In this document: piece by piece, positions 1 through 12,600 of the stretch | How the letters are laid out: each line of letters begins with the position of its first letter | Position numbering within the stretch: the first letter of the stretch is position 1 | Assembly (NCBI RefSeq): GCF_029867415.1 | Contig: NW_026705774.1 | Span: 310,001 to 374,000 of the forward strand | Length of the DNA stretch: 64,000 bases | Reading direction: 5' to 3' | DNA from: Vicia villosa | Lineage: Eukaryota; Streptophyta; Magnoliopsida; Fabales; Fabaceae | Translations under genes and position numbers: made by a program | Notes under the pieces: generated by a model | Databases searched by the model: none | The model's input: the letters and a program-made list of their open reading frames with translations, nothing else | What the model was told of the DNA's origin: nothing

Positions 1-330
1 CAGACACAAATATCATACTATATGTCCCCATAGATATCCATTTACATCCCTAATTCTCCAAATAAATATAAGTTGGCTCAATTAGTTAGTATTCCCCAAA
101 TAAATAGAAGTTAACTCAGTTAGTATTTCTCATATAAATAGGAGTGTATGAGACCGTCACTAGGTATGTTATTATTTCGGTTTTTCATTTTAGAATTTAG
201 GCATTGAGAGAATTGTTTTCTCAGACTGAGGAGCAGTAGCTTTGAAAATACGAAAATACTTTATATTTTCTTAGTCATTAATAAAATAATTCTCTTCATC
301 ATATTCTATCTTACATCTTATTCTATCTAA
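1..330 (+). repeat. LTR-like sequence at the window edge
   Basis: The stretch has a TATA-like ATATAAATAGGA near 134-145, an AATAAA-type signal near 281, and a pyrimidine-rich end with repeated TCTTA/TCTAT words near 300-330, an arrangement typical of a copia LTR. The words ATTAGTTAGTATT and CTCAGTTAGTATT repeat near 80-130. The other end and any internal region lie outside the window, so this is a tentative solo LTR or LTR fragment downstream of cyclin C. Confidence 0.3.
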
Positions 331-603
331 CATCTCCACTCCCCTCACCTCTTACAAGTTAGTTGGGGTTTAATAAGTACCATGCAATTCTACTTTTGAC
401 ACATGCTGAGAACTTACAAATAGATGAACAAATTAACTGGGTGGGAATCTTTCCTCATCAAGAATCATATTGTATTTTTCATCCAGTTGACTCTGAATAA
501 TACACTTGACTGATCACAACAGCCAAATACTATGTGCACGTACTATTCAAAACTACAAGAAAGCCCTCTAAAATACAACATGTCAATAAAAATATAACTT
601 TCT

Positions 604-609
604 TTTATT
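604..609 (-). promoter_or_regulatory. Candidate poly(A) signal of cyclin C
   Basis: AATAAA on the minus strand, 77 bases beyond the cyclin C stop codon at 686-688. Its position and sequence suit a plant near-upstream element. No cleavage site can be seen directly. Confidence 0.4.
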
Positions 610-685
610 CATTCTGACCAGCCACTAGCAAATTATTCCATTCCAGTTCCACATATTCCACAACAAAACTTTTCCGGACTCGAGC

Positions 686-3600
686 TCATAGCTTGTGGAG
701 AGCAGCATTGATTCTCTCATCAGTGAACATTCTGTTGCTTTCATAAAAATCAAGTATCTCCATTGATATGTTCTTGATCTGTCAAAGAATAAACAAACAT
801 CCTAAGACATACAATTTGATTTCTCTATCAAACAAATGCTCTCAATGCAAATAAGTATCTCGTGTACAAATTACTATAGTGGTAACTGTGTTTTTAGATA
901 ATCTCATTGCAAATTTTAAATTCTAACTTCAATGTGCCATACTACAAATATCAATAATAGTGGATCAGATAGTCTACAAGAGAAACTCGTTAATTTCTTT
1001 TTTTAATTTGGCATGGATTTCAGTCGGTTTTGAACACACAAGAAACTCGTTAATTAGGACCAATGATGACAGTGTAAGGAATGATTCTGCTAGAGTTGCT
1101 AAGTCAGGAATTTTAGTATGCATATCGCTGATCAGAATGGTAGTATATTTAATGCAGCTTACCACTTCGTTTTTCAACTTAGGCGTGTATGAGGAGAAGA
1201 ACAACAAAAATTACCGGGCTTGTTACTGCTGCATATTGTACCTCTGATGACTCCATAACAGTTGAAACAATGTTAAGTTCTCTTGGACCGAAGTTTGCTC
1301 CCATGGCGATTCATTCACCATCTCCTCCAACAGTGATAAAAGGATGTTACAAGGAGATCGACAACCGGTGTCTCTAACCATGGTGGACCGATGTCTGGCG
1401 GTTTCGGCAATGGTGCTGGAACCAGTGGGACTGATGTTTTGCAGATATCTCCGACCATCACACATGGATTGGCATATGACGGTTTTGATTCATTCATCAC
1501 ATCGTCTAATTCATTCTCAACCACCGTAAATTTTTACTCCCCTTATCTTGCTACGAACTACGGAGAGTTTGTTCATGCAAATTCTTGGGTCTCTTCCCAG
1601 TTGTCCGACCCTTAATCCTCTTACACTTCGGGTTTTCTTCATTCTTCATCATACCATGGGCTTGTAAGTTGGTACTGTCTTCCCCAATTGTTACACCCTT
1701 TGTCAATCTCTTTGAATCTTCTGATTAGAGCTATAGAAAATGGCTCCTAATCTCCATCAAAGATCTCTTGGTACCAAGAGTGAAACCAGAGCATTGGTCT
1801 CACCCTACATGTCCATGAAAGCCCACTGCACGGATGAACTTCTTGCTACCCAAAGAACCCCTTGGCTCTTGCTACCCATCCTAGAGGATCCTTTCTATAA
1901 AATCTGGAACTATTTTTTTAGCCCACATGTCACCTATAGTCAGTAACACTAGTTTCCACTCTCGAACCCGATAAGTCGAACCAGTAAATAGAAACCCAAA
2001 AACATAATTGTATAAAATCAGCATATTATTTACTAAATGATCATGATTACAAGAGTTTCCTCCTATAATCCCCAAAGTAAAGCTTGTAAAAATGAAAGTA
2101 ATTTTCACGTTGCCCAACCCTTAAGGTTTGTAGGAGAAAAGATATTGCATCTCTTCCCTCTTGCTATCCTTCTCATTCATATAATTGGTATTCCCTTCTA
2201 ACAAACTAGCCATATCAACAAATGTAATCAACTCCCGTACTCAACACATTCATTGGGCTTAGGCCCAAACCCGGTACGTAACAACTTATTTATGTAGACC
2301 ATCACCATATACTTATAAATATGTTTTTTAATCCACGTAAAATACCTTCCTATCAAACTTAGTTACTACCAGTTTTTTTATTCATGTATAGTCTTCATTT
2401 GGTGATTTCAAGGACTAAATCTAGATGAAAATGTTCACCAATATCAAATAGGGGACTAAACATGGATGAAATTTTTGTGGAGACTAAACTTGACAGTATA
2501 ATATTTTATAGATACTAAAAATATATTTAATCCAGTGGAATACTCACCACATTCATATCAACTCGAAGTTCTTCATACCAGACAGTGGTGTCTTTCTCCC
2601 TTAGTACACTAGCAATGTATATGCAAGCTAAGGCAATCAGATGTGGTGGATGTACAAGCATTAGGTCCATCTTGTATGTGTCATTAACAAGCCCCCTGTC
2701 CGCATCGGCATTCATTTTTAGTTATTTTCATAATTGAATTCAACAAATCAATGATATAACGGAAGTTACAAGCAGTAGCCAAATGACACAGCATAACAGA
2801 CATGTCAAAAACAAAGGCGAGATTCATTATCATTGCTATAACAACTTTATGCATCAACACAGAGGACTCTTACCAAGTTAGTTGAGTCATGCTTAAATCA
2901 TTCAGACCAGCATCCTGAAGAAACCTGGAGAATTATCATTATAGTAAGTGTAAAATTACAAATAAATGTAATCTTAATGCAAAAATGAAGGATCAGTTCG
3001 GCCATTCACAGTATCTGGAGCTTCGAATGCCCAACACTTCGGCATTTTGATACTCCTACATCTAACTAGGCATTTATTTAGTTAAGAAAATTCAAAGGAA
3101 AAAAAGAAAGGGACGTAAGTGATAAAGACCAGGGTATAGTTGGACATATAATGGGTATATGTGACGTTTGTCCTTACTAGACTCAGTGTATGCACAAAAT
3201 GGACAAACACTTTTATCAAACACTTACCCAGAGAGGGAACGGTAGGGGTGGAATACAACCAGGTAATAGTTCAATGCTTCTAAAATCTTCATTTCCATTT
3301 CAAGTATGTCCTTGATTTCATACCTATACTTATCATCAGCATCTGCATACGAGATCGTTCGTTCAGAACATAAAGGAAATATACCAACAAGAGACAACTT
3401 TGAAAACAAATAACTCACTTTTAAAATCAGAAGTTAATATGATGCAAAATAAGACGAATTTATAGACTAACTAACAGCTTACATAATTTCTTAATGTAAA
3501 ATACAAGCAGCCTAGCCTGCACTGTGCTTTCTTCTGCTTTTGATGCTAGATACAAGCAGGTTGGAGCTACCAGGCGTGGATCATATTCTGTCATACTCTT

Positions 3601-6600
3601 CCTTAAAACAAAAACAAAAAATATAAAGATAGCGCTTAGATGATACTCACTTTGTCTCATATTAAGCGTCGTTTCAGGTTATACATATTTCTTAAGAAAA
3701 TAATCGAGTAAGCTAATTTTTATGATAGCACTAATATTGACATCGGTTTTAATGAAACAAAAAGAGAAACTGCTTCTTTATAAATCATGATTTCAAAAGA
3801 AAAGAAATTTATGAACTTTAAACTTGCGATAATACTGACTCAACTTCATAAATAGAGCAAAACAATACAAACAATCCACCATCTTAAAAATAAAACAGGA
3901 AATTTCTATGATTTCAGGAGTGTACTCTTTCAACCGGCTTAGAAATTTAAGACGCATACCTTGTGTAAACACGCCTCATGTAAGTAACTGCAGTAGCAAC
4001 AACCCTGAAAGATTGAACAACATTTCAGTTACAACAGTTTGTTGTATTTTTGGAAAGTTAGTTACAAAAAGGTGCACAGCTTGCTTTATAGAGTCAAGCT
4101 GTGACCTGCAATAGTAGGTAATTGTAGATACAACTGCCAGGTGTCAGTCTAAAACTGACTGACTTGCTTTTCACAATCCTATTCTACTGAATACTCTAAT
4201 ACCCCCCCCCCCCCCCCCCCCCCCAAGTTAGTTACAAAAAGGTGCACAGCTTGCTTTATAGAGTCAAGCTGTGACCTGCAATAGTAGGTAATTGTAGATA
4301 CAACTGCCAGGTGTCAGTCTAAAACTGACTGGCTTGCTTTTCACAATCCTATTCTACTGAATACTCTAATACCCTCCCCCCCCAAACTCATGGGGAGCTA
4401 GCAACCCTGAGTTTGTGTCTAAATTCAAGAAATTTAAGAGAGGAGAGAGGTTTTGTAAGGACATCAGCAATCTGATCCACGCCTGGAATGTGTGCAACAA
4501 CAATCTTTTTGGCAAGCACTTTCTCCCTGACAAAGAAAAGGTCAATCTCCATGTGCTTGGTACGAGTGTGCATAATAGGATTGTGAGCTAGCAAAATAGC
4601 TGATTGATTATCACACAATACAACAGGTTGTTGAATAGAAATACCAAGTTCAGTGAACAAGGTTTGCAGCCAAAGTAAATCAGCAGTAGCCTGTGCAAGA
4701 CTCCTGTACTCTGCCTCAGTGCTGGATCTGGCAACAACTGGCTGTTTCTTAGACCACCATGAAATCAGGTTAGCACCAAAGTAAATAGCAGCACCTGAGG
4801 TGCTCCTCCTATCATCTGGATCTGAAGCCCAGTCAGCATCACAAAACACTTTGATGGTAGGCAGCTGAGTGGAAGAAAGAGGGGACAGATGCAAGCCAAA
4901 ATTGATAGTCCCTTTGAGATATCTGAGGATCCTTTTTACTGCAACCCAATGAGTCTCAAGAGGATGAGACATAAATTGGCAGACTTTGTTGACTGAGTAG
5001 GCTATGTCAGGTCTGGTAATGGTGGCATATTGAAGAGCCCCTACAACAAACCTGTACATGAATGGATCCTGAAGAGCAGGGGAGCCAGTCTTGATGAGTT
5101 TGCAGGAAGATTGCATAGGGGAATTAACAGAGCTGCAGCCAGTCATTTTGGTTTTATGCAACAGATCCCTAACATATTTAGCCTGTGTGAGTAGCATAGA
5201 ACCATTAGAGGCAGATTTGACCTCTATACCTAGAAAGTAATCCAAGGCACCAAGGTGTTTGATAGAGAAGGAAGTGTTAAGCTTGGTGATAACCTCTTGT
5301 AACATGCTGGAGTTGCTGCCAGTGATGATAATATCATCAACATATACTAAGAGATAGATGGTATCTTTGTTAGAGGAGAAAACAAAAAGTGAGGGATCAC
5401 ACTTGCTAGGTTTGAAGTGCAGTTGAAGCAGAGCTTGTTGCAGCCTTTCAAACCATTGTCTAGGAGCCTATTTAAGGCCATAGAGAGCCTTGTGCAGCTT
5501 GCAAACTAGGGAAGGATTAGACTGAACAAAGCCAGAGGGTTGTTCCATGTAAACTTCCTCAGTGAGAAGACCATTCAGAAAGGCGTTATTGACATCCAAC
5601 TGTTGGATGGACCACTGCCTTGATAAAGCCACAGTTAGGATAAGCCTGATGGTGATTGGTTTGACCACAGGGGAGAAGGTCTCATTGTAGTCAAAGCCTT
5701 GCTTTTGGTGAAACCCCTTGGCCACAAGGCGTGCCTTATACCTGTTGACAGAACCATCAGGGTTCTCTTTAACCCTAAAAACCCACTTACAACCAATAGG
5801 TTGTCTATTAGGGGGAAGAGGTACCAGTGACCAGGTCTTATTCTTGCACAGTGCATCATATTCAGCTTGCATTGCACTCTTCCACTTGTCATCAGCAAGA
5901 GCCTGCTTGACAGTTTTGGGCTCAGACTGTGTCAGTAATAGCCTAATAGGGAGGGCTGAAGTCTTGGTTGAACAAAGCCTGACTTGGCTCTAGTAGTCAT
6001 TTGATGTTGATTAATAGGCTTCTGCACAACAGGGACAGCATTAGGAGGGATAGAAGATGAATGACTAGCTTCTGTAGACACAGAAGAGGTAGGAGAAGTG
6101 GAGGGTGATTGAGAAGAGGAGAACAAAGGTAGAGTTTCTGAAGCTGCAGTAGGGGATGAAGCAGGACTTTGAGAGGAAGACAGACTGGTAGAAGAAGTGG
6201 AGGAATTGTGTTGAGGTGAAGGTAAGGATGTATCCTTCTGGTTAGAGGAAGTAGGTGGAGCAGGGGGTGAAAAGGGCACTGCTGTAAGAGGAATGGTGAT
6301 AAGAACCAAAAAATGGAACAGAATTGAAAATATGAAAACTGAAATTTATGTAGATAATATTGGAATATTACAACACAGGTTTTCGAGAGCCTGTCTCTCC
6401 ACAATTCAAATTCTTCCTAAATTTTCTGAATGCCTTCCTAATTCTGATTTGCTTCTATTTATACTGTATTTACATCTGTTCCTAATTGGCACAATTAATT
6501 TGAAGGGTTATAACTGTTAGATTTGATGCTGTTTGGTTCCAAGGGTTGCATCCCTTCGGGTGGGTGTGTCTGTTCACCAAGGGTCACGCCCCCTGATTCG

Positions 6601-9600
6601 CATCTCCTGACTCTGCACTCCTTGGGAGTCGCTGCCTGCGTGTGTAAAACTTGGTGATGGGTGGCCTAGGCTTATCAATACCCCCGCCTAAAAGATTCAC
6701 CTTGTCCTCAAGGTGAAAATTTGGGAAGACCTCTTGAAATTTAGCCACAGATTCCCAACTATTTTCACTTGTAGGCAGATTCTGCCATTTAACTAAGACT
6801 TCCACGTTGCCAGGTTGTAATTCACGAATATCTAAAACAGAGTCCGGATAAACCTGTAATTCCTGATCCTCAGATAGCATAGGTGGTAAAGGTTGGGATT
6901 GGAAAGAATCACCAATGGCCTTCTTGAGGAGAGAGACATGAAATACTGGATGAATTTTACTATGAGATGGAAGATCCAATTTGTAAGCAACAGCACCCAC
7001 TTTTTTTAACACCTGGAAAGGACCATAAAATCGAGGCGAGAGTTTTTCATTAATCCTTTTAGCCAAGGATTTTCTCCTGTAAGGTTGCATCTTTAAGAAC
7101 ACCCAATCACCGATTTCATATGTTATATCTCGGCGGCGTTTGTTGGCATTTGTGCGCATGACATCTTGGGACTTCAACAAATTCTCTCTCAGAGCCGCCA
7201 ATAATTCATCTCGAGCAATTGTAAGTTTGTTGACTTCTTCAAGGCGGGACGGAATGGTGGATCCCTTAAGAATGTGAGGTGGATCACGTCCATACAATGC
7301 TTTGAAAGGGGACATTTTGGTTGAAGCATTATAATTGGTATTAAACCAGAATTCAGCCCAGGGAAGACAAGAGACCCATTTCTTAGGCTTAGTACCTGTT
7401 AAGCATCGTAAATAAACCTCCAAGCATCGATTGACAACTTCCGTTTGTCCATCCGTTTGAGGATGGTATGCCGAACTGAATTTTAGTTGTGTACCTGCTG
7501 CTTTAAAAAGGGCTTTCCAAAAATTACTTAAAAACAAAGGATCACGATCTGAAACAATGGAAGACGGAAATCCATGCAATCTTACAACTTCCTGTAGAAA
7601 AACTGCAGCAACATCGTTAGCGGTGTAAGGATGCCCTAATGGTATGAAGTGGGCATATTTGGTGAGCCGGTCAACCACCACCAGAATTGTATCCTTCCCC
7701 ATGGATTTGGGTAGTCCTCCAATAAAATCCATCGAAATGTCTGTCCATACTTGAGTAGGAATTGGTAATGGCTGTAGCAGTCCTGCCGGTGACAAGTTAT
7801 CGCTTTTGTTTCTTTGACAGACTTCGCAAGCTGCAACAAAATTTTTGATGTCGGTTTTCATCCCTTCCCAATAAACTAGATCTGCTATTCTTTTATAAGT
7901 CCTGAAGATTCCTGAGTGTCCTCCTACCAAGGATGAATGGAATTCTTTTAAAATGATGGGAATTCTGGAGGATGATTTTGACAACACCAATTTCTCCTTG
8001 TAAAATAGTTTCTGATCCCTTAACGTGTAGCCAGCATGAGACATGGGATTGATAATTAGGTCTTGCATGATTTTTTGTAACTTGACATCTTGTTTGATCT
8101 CTTCAACCCATTCCTCGAAATCGTGAATTTGTAAGACTGTCATGGCACAATAAGAACTTCTCCTGGATAGGGCATCGGCGACAGAATTTTCCTTCCCTGG
8201 TTTGTACTGTATTTCAAAATCATATCCTGCTAATTTGGAAATCCATTTGTATTGTTCCTCACCGATCATTCTCTGCTCTGTCAAAAATTTCAAACTTTTT
8301 TGGTCAGTTTTAATAATAAAATGATTTCCCAACAAGTAGTGTCGCCATTTCTGGACTGCTTTTACGACTGCCATTAATTCGCGATCATACACTGATTTCC
8401 TCTGATTCCTTTCTGATAGGGTAGTACTCCAAAAGGCCAGGGGTCTTCCTTCTTGCATTAGAACAGCCCCTAGTCCGGTTCCGCAAGCATCTGTTTCAAC
8501 CACAAAAGGTTTTGAAAAGTTGGGTACTGCTAATGTAGGTAAATTGGTCATGGCTTGCTTTAGTTGTTCGAATGCAAGTTCTGCCTCTGGACTCCATTGA
8601 AAGGCATTTTTCTTCAACAGGTTGGTCAATGGCCTTGCTATTCTTCCATAATCATGAACGAACCTCCTATAATAGCCAGTAAGGCCTAGGAATCCCCTTA
8701 AGCTAGTGACATCCTTGGGTGAAGGCCATAACGTCATTGCTTCCAGCTTCTTAGGATCTGCGGATACTCCTCCAGCAGAAATAACATGTCCCAAATATTC
8801 CAAGTTATCTTGGCCAAATGAGCACTTCTTGCCGTTGATCTTCAATTCATTTTGTTGGAGTAACGTTAATACATTTTGCAGATGTTGCTTGTGTTCTTCC
8901 ATAGAAGGGCTGTATATTAGGATATCATCGAAGAATACCAAAACGTATTTTCGGAGTACTGGCCTTAATACTTCATTCATTAATGATTGAAAAGACGAAG
9001 GTGCGTTAGTAAGTCCAAATGGAAGTACCAAAAATTCATAATGACCTTCATGTGTTCGAAAAGCAGTTTTTGCAATATCCTCTTCCTTCATTCTGATTTG
9101 GTGGTATCCGGATCTTAAATCCAGTTTTGAAAAGATGTTGGCCCCTCCTATTTCGTCTAACAACTCTTCAATCACCGGGATGGGAAATTTGTCGGGAACA
9201 GTGATTTTGTTCAAGGCCCTGTAATCTACACAAAACCGCCAACTACCGTCTTTCTTTCTGACTAGGATGACAGGACTAGAATAAGGACTCGTAGATGGTC
9301 GGATGATTCCCGCTTCTAACATTTCTGCAACTAATTTTTCAATTTCTGTTTTTTGATAGTGAGGATATCTGTATGGTCTGATATTCGGTATTTGGGCTCC
9401 TTCTTTGAGGTGAATGGCATGGTCTTGACGCCGATGAGGAGGAAGTCTTTCTGGGGGTTCAAAGATGGAAGGGAAATCATGTAGCACATCTTTTAATTCT
9501 GACGGGATTGAATCCTTCCAATCTATCTCTGCTTGAATATGACGATAATCGATAAAGAACCCTTCTCCTTGCTGCAAAGCTTTCAACATAGAATTAAGTG

Positions 9601-12600
9601 AGGCATCTTTCTTTGAAAGTTCTGGCTCTCCCTTTAAAATCACCTTTCTTCCATTAATCTTAAAGCCCAACGTCAGTTGTTCAAAGTTGGCACTAATCTC
9701 TCCTAGGCTTGCTAACCATTCCATGCCTAAAACCACATCCACGCCTCCAAGGCCGAATAAGAAGAACTGTTGTTGTACTTGTACTTCTTGCACTTTCAAG
9801 GGAACCTTTCTGCATACTCCCTTACATTTGATTTTGTGACCATCTCCAACTTCTACAACGTATGATGGAGTGTCTTCCACTTCTAATTGTAATTTTTCCA
9901 CTAGCTCTGATACCAATTGATAAGAACCAAAAAATGGAACAGAATTGAAAATATGAAAACTGAAATTTATGTAGATAATATTGGAATATTACAACACAGG
10001 TTTTCGAGAGCCTGTCTCTCCACAATTCAAATTCTTCCTAAATTTTCTGAATGCCTTCCTAATTCTGATTTGCTTCTATTTATACTGTATTTACATCTGT
10101 TCCTAATTGGCACAATTAATTTGAAGGGTTATAACTGTTAGATTTGATGCTGTTTGGTTCCAAGGGTTGCATCCCTTCGGGTGGGTGTGTCTGTTCACCA
10201 AGGGTCACGCCCCCTGATTCGCATCTCCTGACTCTGCACTCCTTGGGAGTCGCTGCCTGCGTGTGTAAAACTTGGTGATGGGTGGCCTAGGCTTATCAAA
10301 TGGGCATAGGTAAAGAAGAGGAAGGATTAGAAGATAAAAGAGGTTGTAAAGAAGAAATAGAGGAGGATTTAGGTGTAGAGGATGGATTAAAAGTGGTAGA
10401 TTTAGAGAATAGCTCAAGGAAAGGGAATCTGGACTCATTGAATAGGACATCTTTAGAGATGAACAATCTGCCAGTAGGAGACATGCATTTGTAACCCTTG
10501 TGAGAGGCAGAATAGCCCAAGAAAATACACTCATGAGACCTGAACTCCAGCTTATGAGCATTGTATGGCCTTAGTAGAGGAAAGCAGGCACAACCAAACA
10601 CTTTTAGGAACTTGTAATCAGGGACAGTCTTGAATAAGAGTGTGAAAGGCACCTGAAAATTAACAGATGAAGATGGAAGCCTGTTAATGAGATACACAGC
10701 TGTACAGAATGCAAAATCCCAGTAAGATATAGGCAAGGAAGCATGACTTAGCAGGGTTAGACCCATGTCAACAACATGTCTATGCTTCCTCTCCACCACT
10801 CCATTCTGATGGTGTGTATGAGGACAGATAATTCTGTGCTGAATGCCCAGATCAGCAAGGTATTTAGAAAAAGGTCTAAATTCTCCACCCCAATCTGACT
10901 GCACAGCCTTGATGGGAAAGCCAAGTTGCAATTCAACAAGGGCTTTAAACTGTTTAAACACATTTAGGGCCTCAGCTTTGGACTTGAGCAAGTAGAGCCA
11001 AGTGAATTTAGAGAATGCATCTACAAAGGAGATGTAGTATTTAAAACCTTGAGTGGAAGGCTGTGGGGAAGGACCCAAAGATCACAATATAACAGTTCAA
11101 GAGGAGACTTATAGACAGTGTGTGAAAGAGGAGAATATAACTTGTGAGCTTTGCCAACACAACAAGCAGTACAAAAAGAATCATGCATTTTATTATGAAA
11201 GGGAAGATTACAAGTTTGCATTACAAGTTTAAGAGCATTGACATTAGGATGGCCTAGTCTTAGGTGCCATAAATTGGACAAAGAAGGAGACATAGCAGTA
11301 GCATTAATGCTAGGTACAATATTATTGGAACTAACTAAAGACTTGGCAGACTTGGAGACAGCAAGAGGAGGAAACTCATATAAACCATCTGAGCCAACTT
11401 TGCCAACAAGAAGGACAGCATTAGACACCTGAGATTTGACAAGACAAGTGTCAGCACTGAAGAGAAAGTAAACATGGTTATCTTTGCAGAATTGACTAAC
11501 ACTAATCAAGTTTTTAGTGATGGAAGGCACATGTAAGAGATTTTTAAGAGAAAGAGATGTGTGAGGTTGACAAGTAGAGAAAAAATTACTAGAACCAGTA
11601 GAAGAAATTGGCAGACCTTGACCATTTCCTATAAAGATTTGGTCATGTCCTTCACAAGGAGTTTGTTGCTGAAGATTGGCAACATCATTTGTGACATGAA
11701 AGGATGCACCTGAGTCAGGATACCAAGTGGCAGCAGCTTGAACTGGAGCAGTATTGGCAATAAAAGTGCTAGGAGTCAAGGTAATAGCAGCTGGCCTAGC
11801 CTGAGCAGTGGCAGTTGGTCTTGTCCACACATTAGCAGGGATTTGAGCAAAAGCAACCTGAGGAGTAGACCAAGGAGCAGGAGCATAAGGACTGCTTGCA
11901 CAGGCAACTTGAGGCTGAAACTGTTGATTGAACCTGTGCCAACAGTTCAAAGCAGAGTGTCCAACCTTAGAGCAAACTTGACATTGAACTCCAGAGACTC
12001 TTCCACCTCTACCTCTGCCACCTCTACCACCTCTATTGGATCTCCCTCCTCTGAAGGAGGAGTAGTCAGGTTCAGGTGAAGGTGCAGGAGTGACTGCAGA
12101 GGGAGTATCAGAGGTACTAGACTTGGACACATCAGGTGAAGATGATGAAGTTTGGGAAGCAGCATGAGTAGGATTCAGTGAAGCTAGATCAGGAGGAGGT
12201 TGTTTCTTGAACTTATTCAACCTCAACTCATGTGCAATAAGCATAATCTCAACTTCATCTAAGTCCATATCTCCAAATTTACTTTCAACAGCAGAAACAA
12301 CAGAGGCATACTCACTTGGTAGACCTTCAAGGATCACATCAATGTGATGCGTGACCGGAACAGGATCTCCAATCGAAGCAAGAGCATCAACGATCGTGCG
12401 AATCTTCAACAGATAATCAGAGATCGGTTGTGAATCAAGTGTCGCAGCACGTAGTTCAACACGAAGTTGCCTCGCACGCGCGCGCGTCTGTTTCTGGAAG
12501 TAATTGAACAAGCGATCTCAAAGCTGATGTGAGTGAACGCAACCAAGAACTCTGGACATGATTTCGCTTGATAATGTTGATTGAAGCCATGACAGCAACA

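Larger units (their letters stand above)
6297..10298 (-). mobile_element. Gag-less chromovirus (Ty3/gypsy) nested in the copia element
   Basis: 4002-bp minus-strand element with 381-bp LTRs (6297-6677 and 9918-10298) that I read as identical. Perfect 5-bp target duplications AATGG lie at 6292-6296 and 10299-10303. The primer-binding site TGGTATCAGAGC (minus, 9915-9904) is two bases from the LTR and the polypurine tract abuts the 3' LTR at about 6678-6690. The coding region begins at the primer-binding site and lacks gag. Compact size, short LTRs and a C-terminal chromodomain suggest a Reina-like lineage. Confidence 0.95.
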
